From NCBI GenBank assembly GCA_017458335.1, contig JAFTFT010000029.1:124001-188000 (forward strand): 64,000 nt of DNA. Reading direction: 5' to 3'. Within the stretch, counting starts at the first letter, position 1, and every line of letters starts with the position of its first letter. Under the pieces are notes generated by a model, which was given only the letters and a program-made list of their open reading frames with translations, made no database searches and had not been told where the DNA came from. The translations under genes and the position numbers were made by a program. The stretch comes from Oscillospiraceae bacterium (GTDB lineage Bacteria > Bacillota > Clostridia > Oscillospirales > Oscillospiraceae). Below are positions 25,609-33,998 of the stretch, piece by piece.

Positions 25609-27029
25609 GCGGACACCTCCGTCTGATAGGGAATGCGGATCGTGATCTCCGTCCCCCGGTTCTCTGTGCTCTCGATGTCAAAGCCCAGGTCGCTTCCAAA
25701 CATCAGCCGGAGGCGTTTGTAGGAGGCTTTCATGCCGAAACCGCTTCCCTCGTCCTGTTCCAGGGAGGCCCGGAGCTGCTGAAGCGCTTCCGGGCCCATC
25801 CCGATCCCGCTGTCGGCAACCTTCAGAATCACCTGATCGCCGTCCCGGCTGCTGCCGATGGTGATGCGGCTGATTCCCCGTTTTGGCTTGATCCCGTGAT
25901 AGATGGCGTTCTCCACCAGCGGCTGCAGGGTCATCTTCGGGATCAGGCACTTGTCGAGGCTGGGATCGGTCAGAAAATCATAGGCGAGAATGTCCTTGTA
26001 TCGGACCTGCTGAATCTCCAGATAGCTCCGGACGTGCTGAATCTCCTCGCTCAGGGGGATAATGTCCTTGCCGTTGGAGAGGAAGGAGCGGAAATAGGTC
26101 GAGAGACTCGAGACCATCTCAATGGCCTGGTCATTCTTCCCGGTTTCGATCAGCCAGACAATCGCGTCCAGGGTGTTGTAGAGGAAATGCGGGTTGATCT
26201 GTGCCTGAATCAGAGCCAGCTCCATGCTGCGCAGCCGGATCTGTTCCTGGCGGTTCAGCTCCATCTGATCATTCAGACGGGTTACCATCTCCTCCAGACC
26301 GGTGCCGAGCGCCTGAAGCTTGCTGTCCTCCGCCGGCACGGGCGCGCGGGGGGAGAGATCCCCTCTGCCGATTTCGACCACCCGCTGATACAGGCCGTCA
26401 ATCGGCTGGGAGATGCTGCCGCTGATGCGAAAGCTTCTGCGCAGCGAGTGGACAATGACCACGATCGTGATGCCCAGCGCAAGGATCAGGTCCACCGAGA
26501 GCCAGAGATTCTGCCTGGCGCGGATGGCGGCCAGCTCTCCGGCCTCGTGGTAGAGGTAATTGTAGATATATTTCTGGATCAGCTCCGTGATGACATAGAT
26601 GTTGGATTCCAGCTGGTGCATCCGCAGATCATAGCCGTCCGTAGACTCAATCTCCTGGATGCAGTGCCGCAGATTCTCACAGAGATCCAGAACGCTGTTT
26701 GCGGCACGGTAGCTCTCCCGGCTGTGCGTGTTCTCCAGCAGTGCGGTCGCGAGCGTCTCCGCCGCCTGGACCTCTTCCCAGGGGAGCTGCTCGTCGCTGC
26801 CGGTCACAAAAAGGTACATCTTCAGATCGACTTCGTCCTTGAAGTTCTGGTTGAACTGGGAGGCGGTGGAGATGTTCCGGCTGACCTGCGAGAGGGAGAG
26901 ACTGGAGATCAGGAGAACCAGCAGCAGAAAGACGGAGAGCAGGCACAGCGGAACGGCCAGATGCAGAATCAGATCCCGCAGTCTGGACGAAATGGAATGC
27001 CTATCGGTCTGTTTCCCGATTCCGCTCAT
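25605..27029 (-). CDS. Sensor histidine kinase, LytS/YesM type
   Basis: The 474-residue protein has two membrane helices (about residues 17-44 and 175-196) around a 130-residue outside domain, a HAMP-like region, and the His_kinase motif QINPHFLYNTLDAIVWL with the phospho-accepting His near residue 279. The ATPase part has LQPLVENAIYHG (N box) and VADSGIGMGP (G1 box). The small outer domain suits contact with a binding protein. The start overlaps the end of the response regulator gene by 29 bp, and its stop overlaps the sensor lipoprotein start. Confidence 0.88.
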   Translation of the reverse strand: MSGIGKQTDRHSISSRLRDLILHLAVPLCLLSVFLLLVLLISSLSLSQVSRNISTASQFNQNFKDEVDLKMYLFVTGSDEQLPWEEVQAAETLATALLENTHSRESYRAANSVLDLCENLRHCIQEIESTDGYDLRMHQLESNIYVITELIQKYIYNYLYHEAGELAAIRARQNLWLSVDLILALGITIVVIVHSLRRSFRISGSISQPIDGLYQRVVEIGRGDLSPRAPVPAEDSKLQALGTGLEEMVTRLNDQMELNRQEQIRLRSMELALIQAQINPHFLYNTLDAIVWLIETGKNDQAIEMVSSLSTYFRSFLSNGKDIIPLSEEIQHVRSYLEIQQVRYKDILAYDFLTDPSLDKCLIPKMTLQPLVENAIYHGIKPKRGISRITIGSSRDGDQVILKVADSGIGMGPEALQQLRASLEQDEGSGFGMKASYKRLRLMFGSDLGFDIESTENRGTEITIRIPYQTEVSA

Positions 27030-28632
27030 GATCGCTTTCTCCCGCCCGGTATTCCCGGGGCGTGCACCCCTGGGTCTTCTTGAACACAAAACTGAAATAA
27101 CGGGGATCCTTGTATCCCACTTCCGCCGCGATCTCCCCGCTGCGCTTGTTGCTCTGGCGCAGGAACTGCTTGGCCCGGGTCATGCGCTTCATGGTCAGGT
27201 ATTCCACAAAGGACTGGCCCATGCTCTGGCTGAAGATGGCGCTGAGGTAGTTGGTGCTGACATTGATGGCCCTGGCCACATGGTTCAGAGAGATGTTTTC
27301 GTCCGTATAGTGCTGGTCAATGTACTGCACGGCACTGCTGACAATGCTTCCGCTCTGCTTCCGGGTCTCCTCGTCGCGCAGGCTGATCGCCGTATACAGA
27401 ACATCCCGGAAATAGAGCTTCAGACTCTCCCCGCTCAGGTCAATCTCCGCCTGGGGCAGCCTGCGGAGCAGCGTCTCCCGGTCCAGACCAAGCTCCCGTA
27501 TCGCGGCGAGGGCGTTGATGCGCGTGCTGAGAATCAGATAGTGCCGGAACATCATGGAATCGACCGCGGAACCGAGATCGCCGAAAAACTCCGTGACAAA
27601 ATCATCAAGCTCTTCCAGCAGGCCCTTCTCCACAAACCCGGTGATGATGGAAGGATCCAGCTTTCCGGCGTCGACGGCGCTGTAGCTTTCCCCCGAGGCG
27701 CGGTTCTGACGGAGAAGATCCACGGTCAGGACATGCTGCCGCGGGATCAGATGGCGGAAGGCGAGCGCGTGGCTGACCGCCGCGTAGCACTGATGCAGGC
27801 CGCTGAGGCGTGTGACGGGAGTTCCGACCGCCACGTGCCAGTCAACCGAAAGATCCCTGCTGCCGCAGTGCTGGCCGATGGCTTCGACACACTGGTCGGT
27901 CAGCGTCCGGACCTCTTCCGCCGTGCCCTTGATCAGAACCGCGTGGCTCAGCAGGCTGCTGCGGAACAGAAGCAGATCCGGCATGCGGATAAAGGCCTGG
28001 AGAAGGGTTTCCTCCGCTCTGGAGAGTTCTTCGGAATAGCCGGTGACGTTTCCGGGCATGTGAATACTGAACAGGACAATGTTATAGCATTCCGCGTCCA
28101 GATCGATCTCCAGCTGCTCTGCCTGCTCGTAGATTTCCTTCACGCTCAGAGCGCCGCTGACCAGCTTCTCAAAGAAGACCCGCCGGGAATAGGCCTCGTA
28201 TTCCCGTGCCTCCCGTGTGAACACCTGGAGATATTCCTTCTGCTCCCGCTCCTCCTGAATCCTGCTGCGTGTCTGCTCCAGGGCCTTGATCATGTTGGCC
28301 CGGGAGATAGGCTTGAGCAGATACTGATCGACGTGCAGCTCGATGGCCTGCTGCGCGTACTCAAAGTCGTCATATCCGGACAGGATGATGATCCGCGTGT
28401 CCGGAAGTTCGCGGTTCACCAGGCGGCTCAGGGAGAGCCCGTCCATGAACGGCATTTTGATGTCGGTGATGAGAATATCCGGACGGATTCTGCGCACCAT
28501 GGGCAGGGCGACTTCACCGTCAGGGGCTTCTCCGGAGAACACAAAGCCGTACTGTTCCCACGGAATCATATCCCGGATTCCCTCCCGGACGATGCTCTCA
28601 TCTTCCACAATAAACACTTTGATCGGTTCCAT
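27001..28632 (-). CDS. AraC-type response regulator, YesN type
   Basis: The 543-residue protein begins with a receiver domain: KVFIVEDESIVREGIRD, phospho-acceptor Asp in DILITDIKMPFMDG near residue 55, and the conserved Lys in YLLKPI. It ends with a two-helix AraC DNA-binding domain (NHVARAINVSTNYLSAIFSQ, then AEVGYKDPRYFSFVFKKTQG). A 300-residue linker of the YesN type joins them. The ATG at 28632 follows GGGGTGGAG; the open frame further upstream overlaps a palindromic element and is not used. It is the first gene of the sensor operon and probably activates the importer and isomerase promoters. Confidence 0.88.
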   Translation of the reverse strand: MEPIKVFIVEDESIVREGIRDMIPWEQYGFVFSGEAPDGEVALPMVRRIRPDILITDIKMPFMDGLSLSRLVNRELPDTRIIILSGYDDFEYAQQAIELHVDQYLLKPISRANMIKALEQTRSRIQEEREQKEYLQVFTREAREYEAYSRRVFFEKLVSGALSVKEIYEQAEQLEIDLDAECYNIVLFSIHMPGNVTGYSEELSRAEETLLQAFIRMPDLLLFRSSLLSHAVLIKGTAEEVRTLTDQCVEAIGQHCGSRDLSVDWHVAVGTPVTRLSGLHQCYAAVSHALAFRHLIPRQHVLTVDLLRQNRASGESYSAVDAGKLDPSIITGFVEKGLLEELDDFVTEFFGDLGSAVDSMMFRHYLILSTRINALAAIRELGLDRETLLRRLPQAEIDLSGESLKLYFRDVLYTAISLRDEETRKQSGSIVSSAVQYIDQHYTDENISLNHVARAINVSTNYLSAIFSQSMGQSFVEYLTMKRMTRAKQFLRQSNKRSGEIAAEVGYKDPRYFSFVFKKTQGCTPREYRAGESDHERNRETDR

Positions 28633-28680
28633 ATCTCCACCCCTGTCTGTTCTCCGAACCGGAGCACCAACGGCATATAC

Positions 28681-28770
28681 CCTTTCACGAAATGCAGTGC
28701 CGGTATATCTCCCCGCCTCCGGCGGGGAGATATACCTCACTGGGCAATCGATTTCGTTAAGCAGTATAAC
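28681..28770. repeat. Palindromic element, copy 2 (most complete)
   Basis: A 16-bp perfect stem GGTATATCTCCCCGCC (28702-28717) and its complement (28721-28736) has a TCC loop. A tail beginning GGCAATCGATTTCG runs 28743-28770 on the right, and an inverted tail (28681-28701, read on the minus strand GGCACTGCATTTCGTG) stands on the left. So the full element is a symmetric unit of about 90 bp. Confidence 0.8.
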
Positions 28771-28840
28771 ACGCCGCATCCGCGTCTTCAACGGAAACCG
28801 CGGACAGATCCCGGACAGTCGAAATCCGGCCTGCTGTGAA

Positions 28841-28880
28841 AAACCGGAGGCCATGCGGAAAAGCACGGAACCTCCGGTTT
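28841..28880 (-). terminator. Terminator of the isomerase gene
   Basis: AAACCGGAGG (28841-28850) pairs perfectly with CCTCCGGTTT (28871-28880). On the minus strand a T-run follows the stem. Confidence 0.7.
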
Positions 28881-28918
28881 GTTTCAGATTACTGGATCAC
28901 AGCTCCGCCGCGGCCGGA

Positions 28919-30397
28919 TCAGGCCCAGGGGTTCTCGGTGGGATAGGGCAGGCACTTGGGCTGATTGTAGCCGATGTCCTGCACGCCCAGGAACTTGAAG
29001 ACCTCAAACAGGGCCTTGCCGTGATGGCCGAAGGCCACCGCGCCGTGATGCGGGAAGCGCTTCTGAATCAGCACGTGGCGATAGAAACGGCCCATCTCAT
29101 GGATGGCGAAGACGCCGATGCCGCCGAAGCTGGTGGTGGCAACAGGCAGAACCTCACCCTCGGCGATGTAGGAGCGGAGCTTGCCCTCGCTGTCGCACTG
29201 CAGACGGAAGAAGGTGATCTCACCCGGCGCGATGTCGCCTTCCAGGGTGCCGCGGGTGAAGTCGGGATCGGATCCTTCCGGCTCAAGCAGACGGTGCTGA
29301 ATGAGCTGATACTTGACGGCGCGGTCGGCGCACATCTTGCAGGACGGCGTGTTGCCGCAGTGGAAGCCCATGAAGGTGTCGGTCAGGCTGTAGTCGAACT
29401 TGCCCTTGATCTGCTCCTCCCACATCTTCGCGGGGACGGAGTTGTTGATGTCGAGGATGGTGACGGCGTCCTGCGTGACGCAGGCGCCGATATACTCGCT
29501 GAGCGCGCCGTAGATGTCGACCTCGCAGCTGACGGGAATGCCCCGGGCGGCGAGACGGGAGTTCACATAGCAGGGCTCAAAGCCGAACTGCTCCGGGAAG
29601 GCCGGCCAGCACTTGTCGGCAAAGGCGACGTACTTGCGCGCGCCCTTGTGCTTCTCCGCCCAGTCGAGCAGGGTCAGCTCAAACTGCGCCATGCGCTCGA
29701 GCATGTCGGGGAAATACCTGCCTTCGCCCATCTCGGCGGCCATGTCGGCACAGACCTCGGGAATCCGCTTGTCCCCGGCGTGCTCTTTGTAGCTCACCAG
29801 GAGGTCCAGTTCGGAGTTCTCTTCGATCTCCACACCGAGCTCATACAGGCCCTTGATCGGAGCGTTGCAGGCGAAGAAGTCCTGCGGACGCGGACCGAAG
29901 GTGATGATCTTCAGGTTCTGCACACCGATGACGGCGCGGGCGATGGGGATGAAGTCCTTGATCATCTTTCCCAGATCTTCGGCGGTGCCGACCGGATACT
30001 CGGGAATATAGCCCTTGAGGTGGCGCATGCCAAGGTTGTAGGAACAGTTGAGCATGCCGCAGTAGGCGTCGCCGCGGCCGTTGATGAGGTCGCCGTCACC
30101 CTCGGCGGCCGCCACGAACATGCAGGGCCCGTCGAAGTTCTTCGCGATCAGGGTCTCGGGGGTCTCGGGGCCGAAGTTGCCCAGGAAGACGACCAGGGCG
30201 TTGCAGCCGGCGGCCTTGACATCGTCGACGGCCTTAAGCATGTCCAACTCGTTCTCCACGGTGACGGGGCACTCATACAGACCGCCCTTGCAGACCTTGA
30301 CAATGGCCTCGCGTCTGGCGATGGACAGGCCGATGGGGAAACAGTCGCGGGAGACGGCGACGATGCCGAGTTTGACTTCAGGAATGTTTTGCATCAT
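28919..30397 (-). CDS. L-fucose/L-arabinose isomerase-family sugar isomerase
   Basis: The 492-residue protein belongs to the FucI-like isomerases: GIVAVSRDCFPIGLSIARREA at the N-terminus, GNFGPETPETLIAKNF, and metal-site-type acidic and His residues in the C-terminal half (CEVDIYGALSEYIG, DTFMGFHCGNTPSCKMC). These convert aldoses to ketoses with Mn or Mg. In this setting conversion of L-arabinose (or a similar aldose) to the ketose used by the FGGY kinase is inferred. Classical AraA is a different length and sequence type. A good promoter and an AAAGTTG site shared with the importer operon lie upstream. An epimerase completing the pathway is not in the window. Confidence 0.75.
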   Translation of the reverse strand: MMQNIPEVKLGIVAVSRDCFPIGLSIARREAIVKVCKGGLYECPVTVENELDMLKAVDDVKAAGCNALVVFLGNFGPETPETLIAKNFDGPCMFVAAAEGDGDLINGRGDAYCGMLNCSYNLGMRHLKGYIPEYPVGTAEDLGKMIKDFIPIARAVIGVQNLKIITFGPRPQDFFACNAPIKGLYELGVEIEENSELDLLVSYKEHAGDKRIPEVCADMAAEMGEGRYFPDMLERMAQFELTLLDWAEKHKGARKYVAFADKCWPAFPEQFGFEPCYVNSRLAARGIPVSCEVDIYGALSEYIGACVTQDAVTILDINNSVPAKMWEEQIKGKFDYSLTDTFMGFHCGNTPSCKMCADRAVKYQLIQHRLLEPEGSDPDFTRGTLEGDIAPGEITFFRLQCDSEGKLRSYIAEGEVLPVATTSFGGIGVFAIHEMGRFYRHVLIQKRFPHHGAVAFGHHGKALFEVFKFLGVQDIGYNQPKCLPYPTENPWA

Positions 30398-30458
30398 AAT
30401 TCGGATCCTTTCTTAATTGTGTTTTTATATGTTGGGTATTTTGTTGCCTTTGTGTCCT

Positions 30459-30516
30459 ACTATATCACGTTTTTTCCCGCCTGCCAAGGGGGACTTTTAT
30501 AAAGTTGCTTTTTATT
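30459..30516 (-). promoter_or_regulatory. Isomerase promoter with upstream AAAGTTG site
   Basis: On the minus strand TTGGCA (30482-30487), 17 bp and TATAGT (30459-30464) form a good promoter. Just upstream of the -35, the plus strand has AAAGTTGCTTTTTATT (30501-30516), close to the AAAGTTGTATTTATT reading of the importer-operon sites, and then CAACATTT (30522-30529). This position suits an activator or shared regulator. Confidence 0.5.
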
Positions 30517-30584
30517 TGCTGCAACATTTCGGTTTTTTTCGTTTACGGCTCTGCCTGCCGATGATATAATAAAAATGATATCCA

Positions 30585-30613
30585 GGCAATGCATTTCGTT
30601 AAAAAGAGTATAA
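30585..30613. repeat. Solo tail of the palindromic element family
   Basis: GGCAATGCATTTCGTTAAAA at 30585-30604, continuing as AGAGTATAA, matches the tail of copies 2 and 9 without any hairpin. It forms the immediate 5' flank of the acetyltransferase gene and contains a possible -10-like TATAA. Confidence 0.6.
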
Positions 30614-30632
30614 AAACCGTAAGGAGCAAGTC

Positions 30633-31232
30633 ATGACGGAAAAAGAAAAGATGCTGGCCGGGCAGCTGTACGACCCGGCGGATGAGGAACTCATCGCCCT
30701 GCGCGAGAAGGCCCACGCCCTGAGCAAACAGTATAACGACACCCTCGAGACCCAGGAAGAGGAACGGGAAGCGATCATGAAGGAACTGGTTCCCGACATG
30801 GGGGAGGACGCTTATCTGCAGGGACCGGTCCAGTTTGATTACGGCTGCTTTACCCGGATCGGCGAAAATACCTATGTGAACTTCAACTTCACCTGTCTGG
30901 ACTGTGCGCCGGTAAAGATCGGGAACAATGTCTTCATGGGTCCGAACGTGTCGATTCTGACGCCGGTGCATCCGATGCGCTGGCAGGATCGGAACCTCTT
31001 TGTCAGGGCGGACGGCGTCAAGACGGACCGGGAATACGCAAAGCCCATTACCATTGAGGATAACTGCTGGCTCGGCGGAAACGTGACGGTCTGCGGCGGC
31101 GTGACCATCGGCGCGGGCAGCGTGATCGGCGCGGGCAGCGTCGTCACGAAAGACATCCCGTCCGGCGTGTTCGCGGCCGGGGTCCCCTGCAGGGTGATCC
31201 GGGAGATCACGGACGAGGACAGAATGGAATAA
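30633..31232 (+). CDS. Sugar O-acetyltransferase, maltose/galactoside acetyltransferase family
   Basis: The 199-residue protein has the Maa/LacA layout. An N-terminal helical Mac segment (EKMLAGQLYDPADEELIALREKA, in part) is followed by a left-handed beta-helix of hexapeptide repeats (IGENTY, IGNNVF, IGAGSVIGAGSVV). The catalytic-type His lies in LTPVHPM, and GVPCRVIREI ends the domain. It would transfer acetyl from acetyl-CoA to a sugar. AAGGAG precedes the ATG. It sits 24 bp before an aminotransferase on the same strand. Confidence 0.85.
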   Translation: MTEKEKMLAGQLYDPADEELIALREKAHALSKQYNDTLETQEEEREAIMKELVPDMGEDAYLQGPVQFDYGCFTRIGENTYVNFNFTCLDCAPVKIGNNVFMGPNVSILTPVHPMRWQDRNLFVRADGVKTDREYAKPITIEDNCWLGGNVTVCGGVTIGAGSVIGAGSVVTKDIPSGVFAAGVPCRVIREITDEDRME

Positions 31233-31256
31233 GAAAAACGGAGGAAAGGACACGTC

Positions 31257-32441
31257 ATGCTCAGCAAACGGATCGCGAATATCACCCCGTCGGCGACCCA
31301 TGCCATGACCGCAAGAATCGCCGAAAAGCGTGCCGCCGGGGAGAACATCATCACCTTCAGCATCGGAGAGCCGGACTTCCCGACACCCCGGCCGATCGTC
31401 GAGGCCTGCGAGCGGGCGCTGCGGGAGGGGAAGACCGGATACACCTCCGTCAACGGCATCGCCGCGCTGCGGGAGGCGGTCTGTGAAAAGCTGTGGAAGG
31501 ACAACGGCCTTTCTTATACCCCGGCGCAGATCTGCATCTCCTCCGGAGCCAAGCAGGCGCTGTCCAACGCGGTCTATGCCCTCTGCGACGAGGGGGACGA
31601 AGTGCTGATTCCCACGCCCTGCTATGTGAGCTATGTGGAGATCGTGAAGCTCGCAGGCGGCGTCCCGGTCCTGGTGCCGACCAGGGACGACTTCAGCCTG
31701 GACACGGAGAACTTCCGCAGGGCAATAACGCCCCGGACAAAGCTGATCCTCTTGAATTCGCCGAACAATCCGACCGGTGCGGTCTATTCCCGCACGTCGC
31801 TGGAGGAGCTGGGCGGGATCGCGGAGGAGAATGACCTTTACGTCGTCTCCGACGAGGTCTACGAGAAGCTGGTGTACGACGGGGCGGAACATGTGAGCAT
31901 CGCCTCCGTGTCCGACGCCATGTACGAGCGGACCGTGGTGGTCAACGGCTTTTCCAAGGCCTATGCCATGACCGGCTGGCGCCTCGGCTATACGGCGTCC
32001 AGCCTCGCTGTGAGCAGGGCCTGCAACGCCTTCCAGGGGCACATGACCTCCTGCTCCGTGAGCTTCGTCCAGGTTGCGGCGCTGAAGGCCTTTACCGACT
32101 GCGGTGATGCGGTGGAGCAGATGCGGAAGGCTTTTGAAGAACGGCGGGATTATATGCACGCGCGGCTGAACGCCATGCCGGGGATCCGCTGCCGGAAGCC
32201 GCAGGGGGCCTTTTACCTGATGCCGGATGTGAGGGCCTGCTTGGGGCGTTCGGACGGAGAACGGAAGATCGAAACCGCCGAAGATCTCTGCAATTATCTT
32301 CTGGATGAGGCGGGCGTGGCCGCCGTGTTCGGCGAAGCCTTCTGCATGCCGGGGACGATCCGCTTTGCCTATGCCAACTCCATGGAAAACATCCGCCTCG
32401 GCATGGACCGGATGGAAGCGGCGCTTGCGAGACTGCGGTAA
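31257..32441 (+). CDS. Class I PLP aminotransferase, aspartate aminotransferase-like
   Basis: The 394-residue protein contains ITFSIGEPDFPTPRPI, TGYTSVNGIAALREAV, LNSPNNPTGAVY, VSDEVYEKLVYDG and GFSKAYAMTGWRLGY with the Schiff-base Lys, and IRFAYANS with the carboxylate-binding Arg. This is the common bacterial aspartate (or aromatic) aminotransferase type Ib. An AAAACGGAGGAAAGG site precedes the ATG. It probably shares a transcript with the acetyltransferase. It is the third of four class I-like aminotransferases in the window. Confidence 0.86.
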   Translation: MLSKRIANITPSATHAMTARIAEKRAAGENIITFSIGEPDFPTPRPIVEACERALREGKTGYTSVNGIAALREAVCEKLWKDNGLSYTPAQICISSGAKQALSNAVYALCDEGDEVLIPTPCYVSYVEIVKLAGGVPVLVPTRDDFSLDTENFRRAITPRTKLILLNSPNNPTGAVYSRTSLEELGGIAEENDLYVVSDEVYEKLVYDGAEHVSIASVSDAMYERTVVVNGFSKAYAMTGWRLGYTASSLAVSRACNAFQGHMTSCSVSFVQVAALKAFTDCGDAVEQMRKAFEERRDYMHARLNAMPGIRCRKPQGAFYLMPDVRACLGRSDGERKIETAEDLCNYLLDEAGVAAVFGEAFCMPGTIRFAYANSMENIRLGMDRMEAALARLR

Positions 32442-32556
32442 GCCCGCCGGCGGAATCCGCCGCTGCAGGTGATTGACAGGCCGGAATTCTTCGGCTAAAA
32501 TCGGAGAAAAACATGTGAGAGAGCATACGGCGAAACCCTTCACGGAGGCGGAGAGG

Positions 32557-33864
32557 ATGACAGAGCGCAGGCGGAGACGGAAACAGAGCGGACGGCGGCT
32601 TTGCGGAACCGTTCTGCTGCTCTGCGTATTTCTGCAGATGCTGGCAGGGCCGGTGCCCGCCCGGGCGGAGTCGGAAGCGGACGGGACAGAGAACGCGGAA
32701 CGGTCTCCGCTTCGGATTGCGGTGGCCTCCGATCTCCATCTGGATCCGGACAACACGGACAAGAGCCAGGGAACCGAGGTCGTTTACAACATGGAGCTTG
32801 TCGATGCGTTGCTCTGGGACGCGAAGCAGCAGGGGGCGGAAATGATCCTGCTCACCGGGGACCTGGTCAACGGCGGGAAGCCGCAGCGGCATGAGGCCCT
32901 GGCAGAGAAGCTGCGGAAGGCGGAGCGGGAAGGCCTCCCGGTCTATGTGCTTCCCGGAAACCATGACCTGGCCCCGGTCGGCCAGACGGAATTTGCGTCA
33001 TATTATGAAGACTTCGGCTATGCGGAGGCCTGCAGCCGGGATCCGGTCTCACTCAGTTACTGCGTGATCCGGGACGGGCTGATGCTGCTGATGATGGATA
33101 CGGCGGGCTACAGCCTCGGCGCCATCGACCTGCCGGGCGCCGCGGCCAGAGGCAGCAATGAACCTTTCTTTTCGGAGCAGACGCTGCAGTGGGCCGAAGG
33201 CTGCCTGCGGGACGCACGGGAAAAGGGCCTGCCGGTCCTGGCTGCAGGGCACTATAACCTGCTGCCCGAGATCAGCAGACAGCCCGGGAGCGGCTACTGC
33301 ATTGAAAACGGAGACCGCTTTACGGAGCTCCTGAGAGCCTATCATGTCCCGCTTTACCTGAGCGGACACATGCACACCCGGGGGGTGTATCAGGAGGAGG
33401 GGCTGACCGAGATCCTGACCGAGTATCTGCTGGGCTATCCGACCGGATACAGCCTGCTGGATCTGTCGGGGAGCACGCTGCGCTATACGCCGCGGCGCGT
33501 CGACGTCGACGCCTGGGCCTCGGCAACAGGGCAGGACGATGCGGTGCTGAAGAATTTCACCGACTGGCAGCAGGAGGGCCTGTATAATTACTCTGTCAGC
33601 AACATCAGCTATATGTCGGAGCGGAATCCCATCACGGAAGAGGAGAAGAACAACGCGGTGGGCTTCTTCTACACGGTGATGAACGCCTTCTGGAGCGGAA
33701 CCCTGAGCGAACAGCGTGCGCGGATCGAAGCTATGCCGGGCTATGAGCCGTTCTTCCGCTGCGCGGAGGGCTATGCCTACGGATGGTGGCTGAAGGAGCT
33801 GATCCGCACGGCGTCCCCTCTGCTGAAGGGCTTCACGCTGGAGATCGGGAATCCGGCGGCCTGA
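32557..33864 (+). CDS. Exported metallophosphoesterase
   Basis: The 435-residue protein has an N-terminal basic and hydrophobic signal (GTVLLLCVFLQMLAGPVPARA, cleavage expected after ARA) and a calcineurin-type phosphoesterase domain. The metal ligands are seen in order: ASDLHLD, LLTGDLVNGG, LPGNHD, AAGHYN and SGHMHTRG. The extra C-terminal 130 residues are not assigned. The ATG at 32557 follows GGAGGCGGAGAGG; an upstream ATG at 32473 lies before it. It would cleave a phosphoester outside the membrane. A strong terminator follows. Confidence 0.83.
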   Translation: MTERRRRRKQSGRRLCGTVLLLCVFLQMLAGPVPARAESEADGTENAERSPLRIAVASDLHLDPDNTDKSQGTEVVYNMELVDALLWDAKQQGAEMILLTGDLVNGGKPQRHEALAEKLRKAEREGLPVYVLPGNHDLAPVGQTEFASYYEDFGYAEACSRDPVSLSYCVIRDGLMLLMMDTAGYSLGAIDLPGAAARGSNEPFFSEQTLQWAEGCLRDAREKGLPVLAAGHYNLLPEISRQPGSGYCIENGDRFTELLRAYHVPLYLSGHMHTRGVYQEEGLTEILTEYLLGYPTGYSLLDLSGSTLRYTPRRVDVDAWASATGQDDAVLKNFTDWQQEGLYNYSVSNISYMSERNPITEEEKNNAVGFFYTVMNAFWSGTLSEQRARIEAMPGYEPFFRCAEGYAYGWWLKELIRTASPLLKGFTLEIGNPAA

Positions 33865-33893
33865 TGTTTCCGGTTTCGGACCGATGATACGTA

Positions 33894-33940
33894 CAGCCCG
33901 CAGGGAAGCTGTCCTTGTGACAGAACCCTGCGGGCTGTTT
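33894..33940. terminator. Terminator after the phosphoesterase gene
   Basis: CAGCCCGCAGGG (33894-33905) pairs perfectly with CCCTGCGGGCTG (33926-33937), with an inner CTGTC/GACAG pair, followed by TTT. Confidence 0.82.
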
Positions 33941-33998
33941 GCTGCCGGCCCGGAAGACAGACGCAGACCGGACGAAGATCCGGCCCGCGGTGATACAG

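Noticed and set aside
26728..30502. Two 700-codon plus-strand frames over the regulator and isomerase genes
   Set aside because: Both are antisense to genes with complete motif sets and good start signals.
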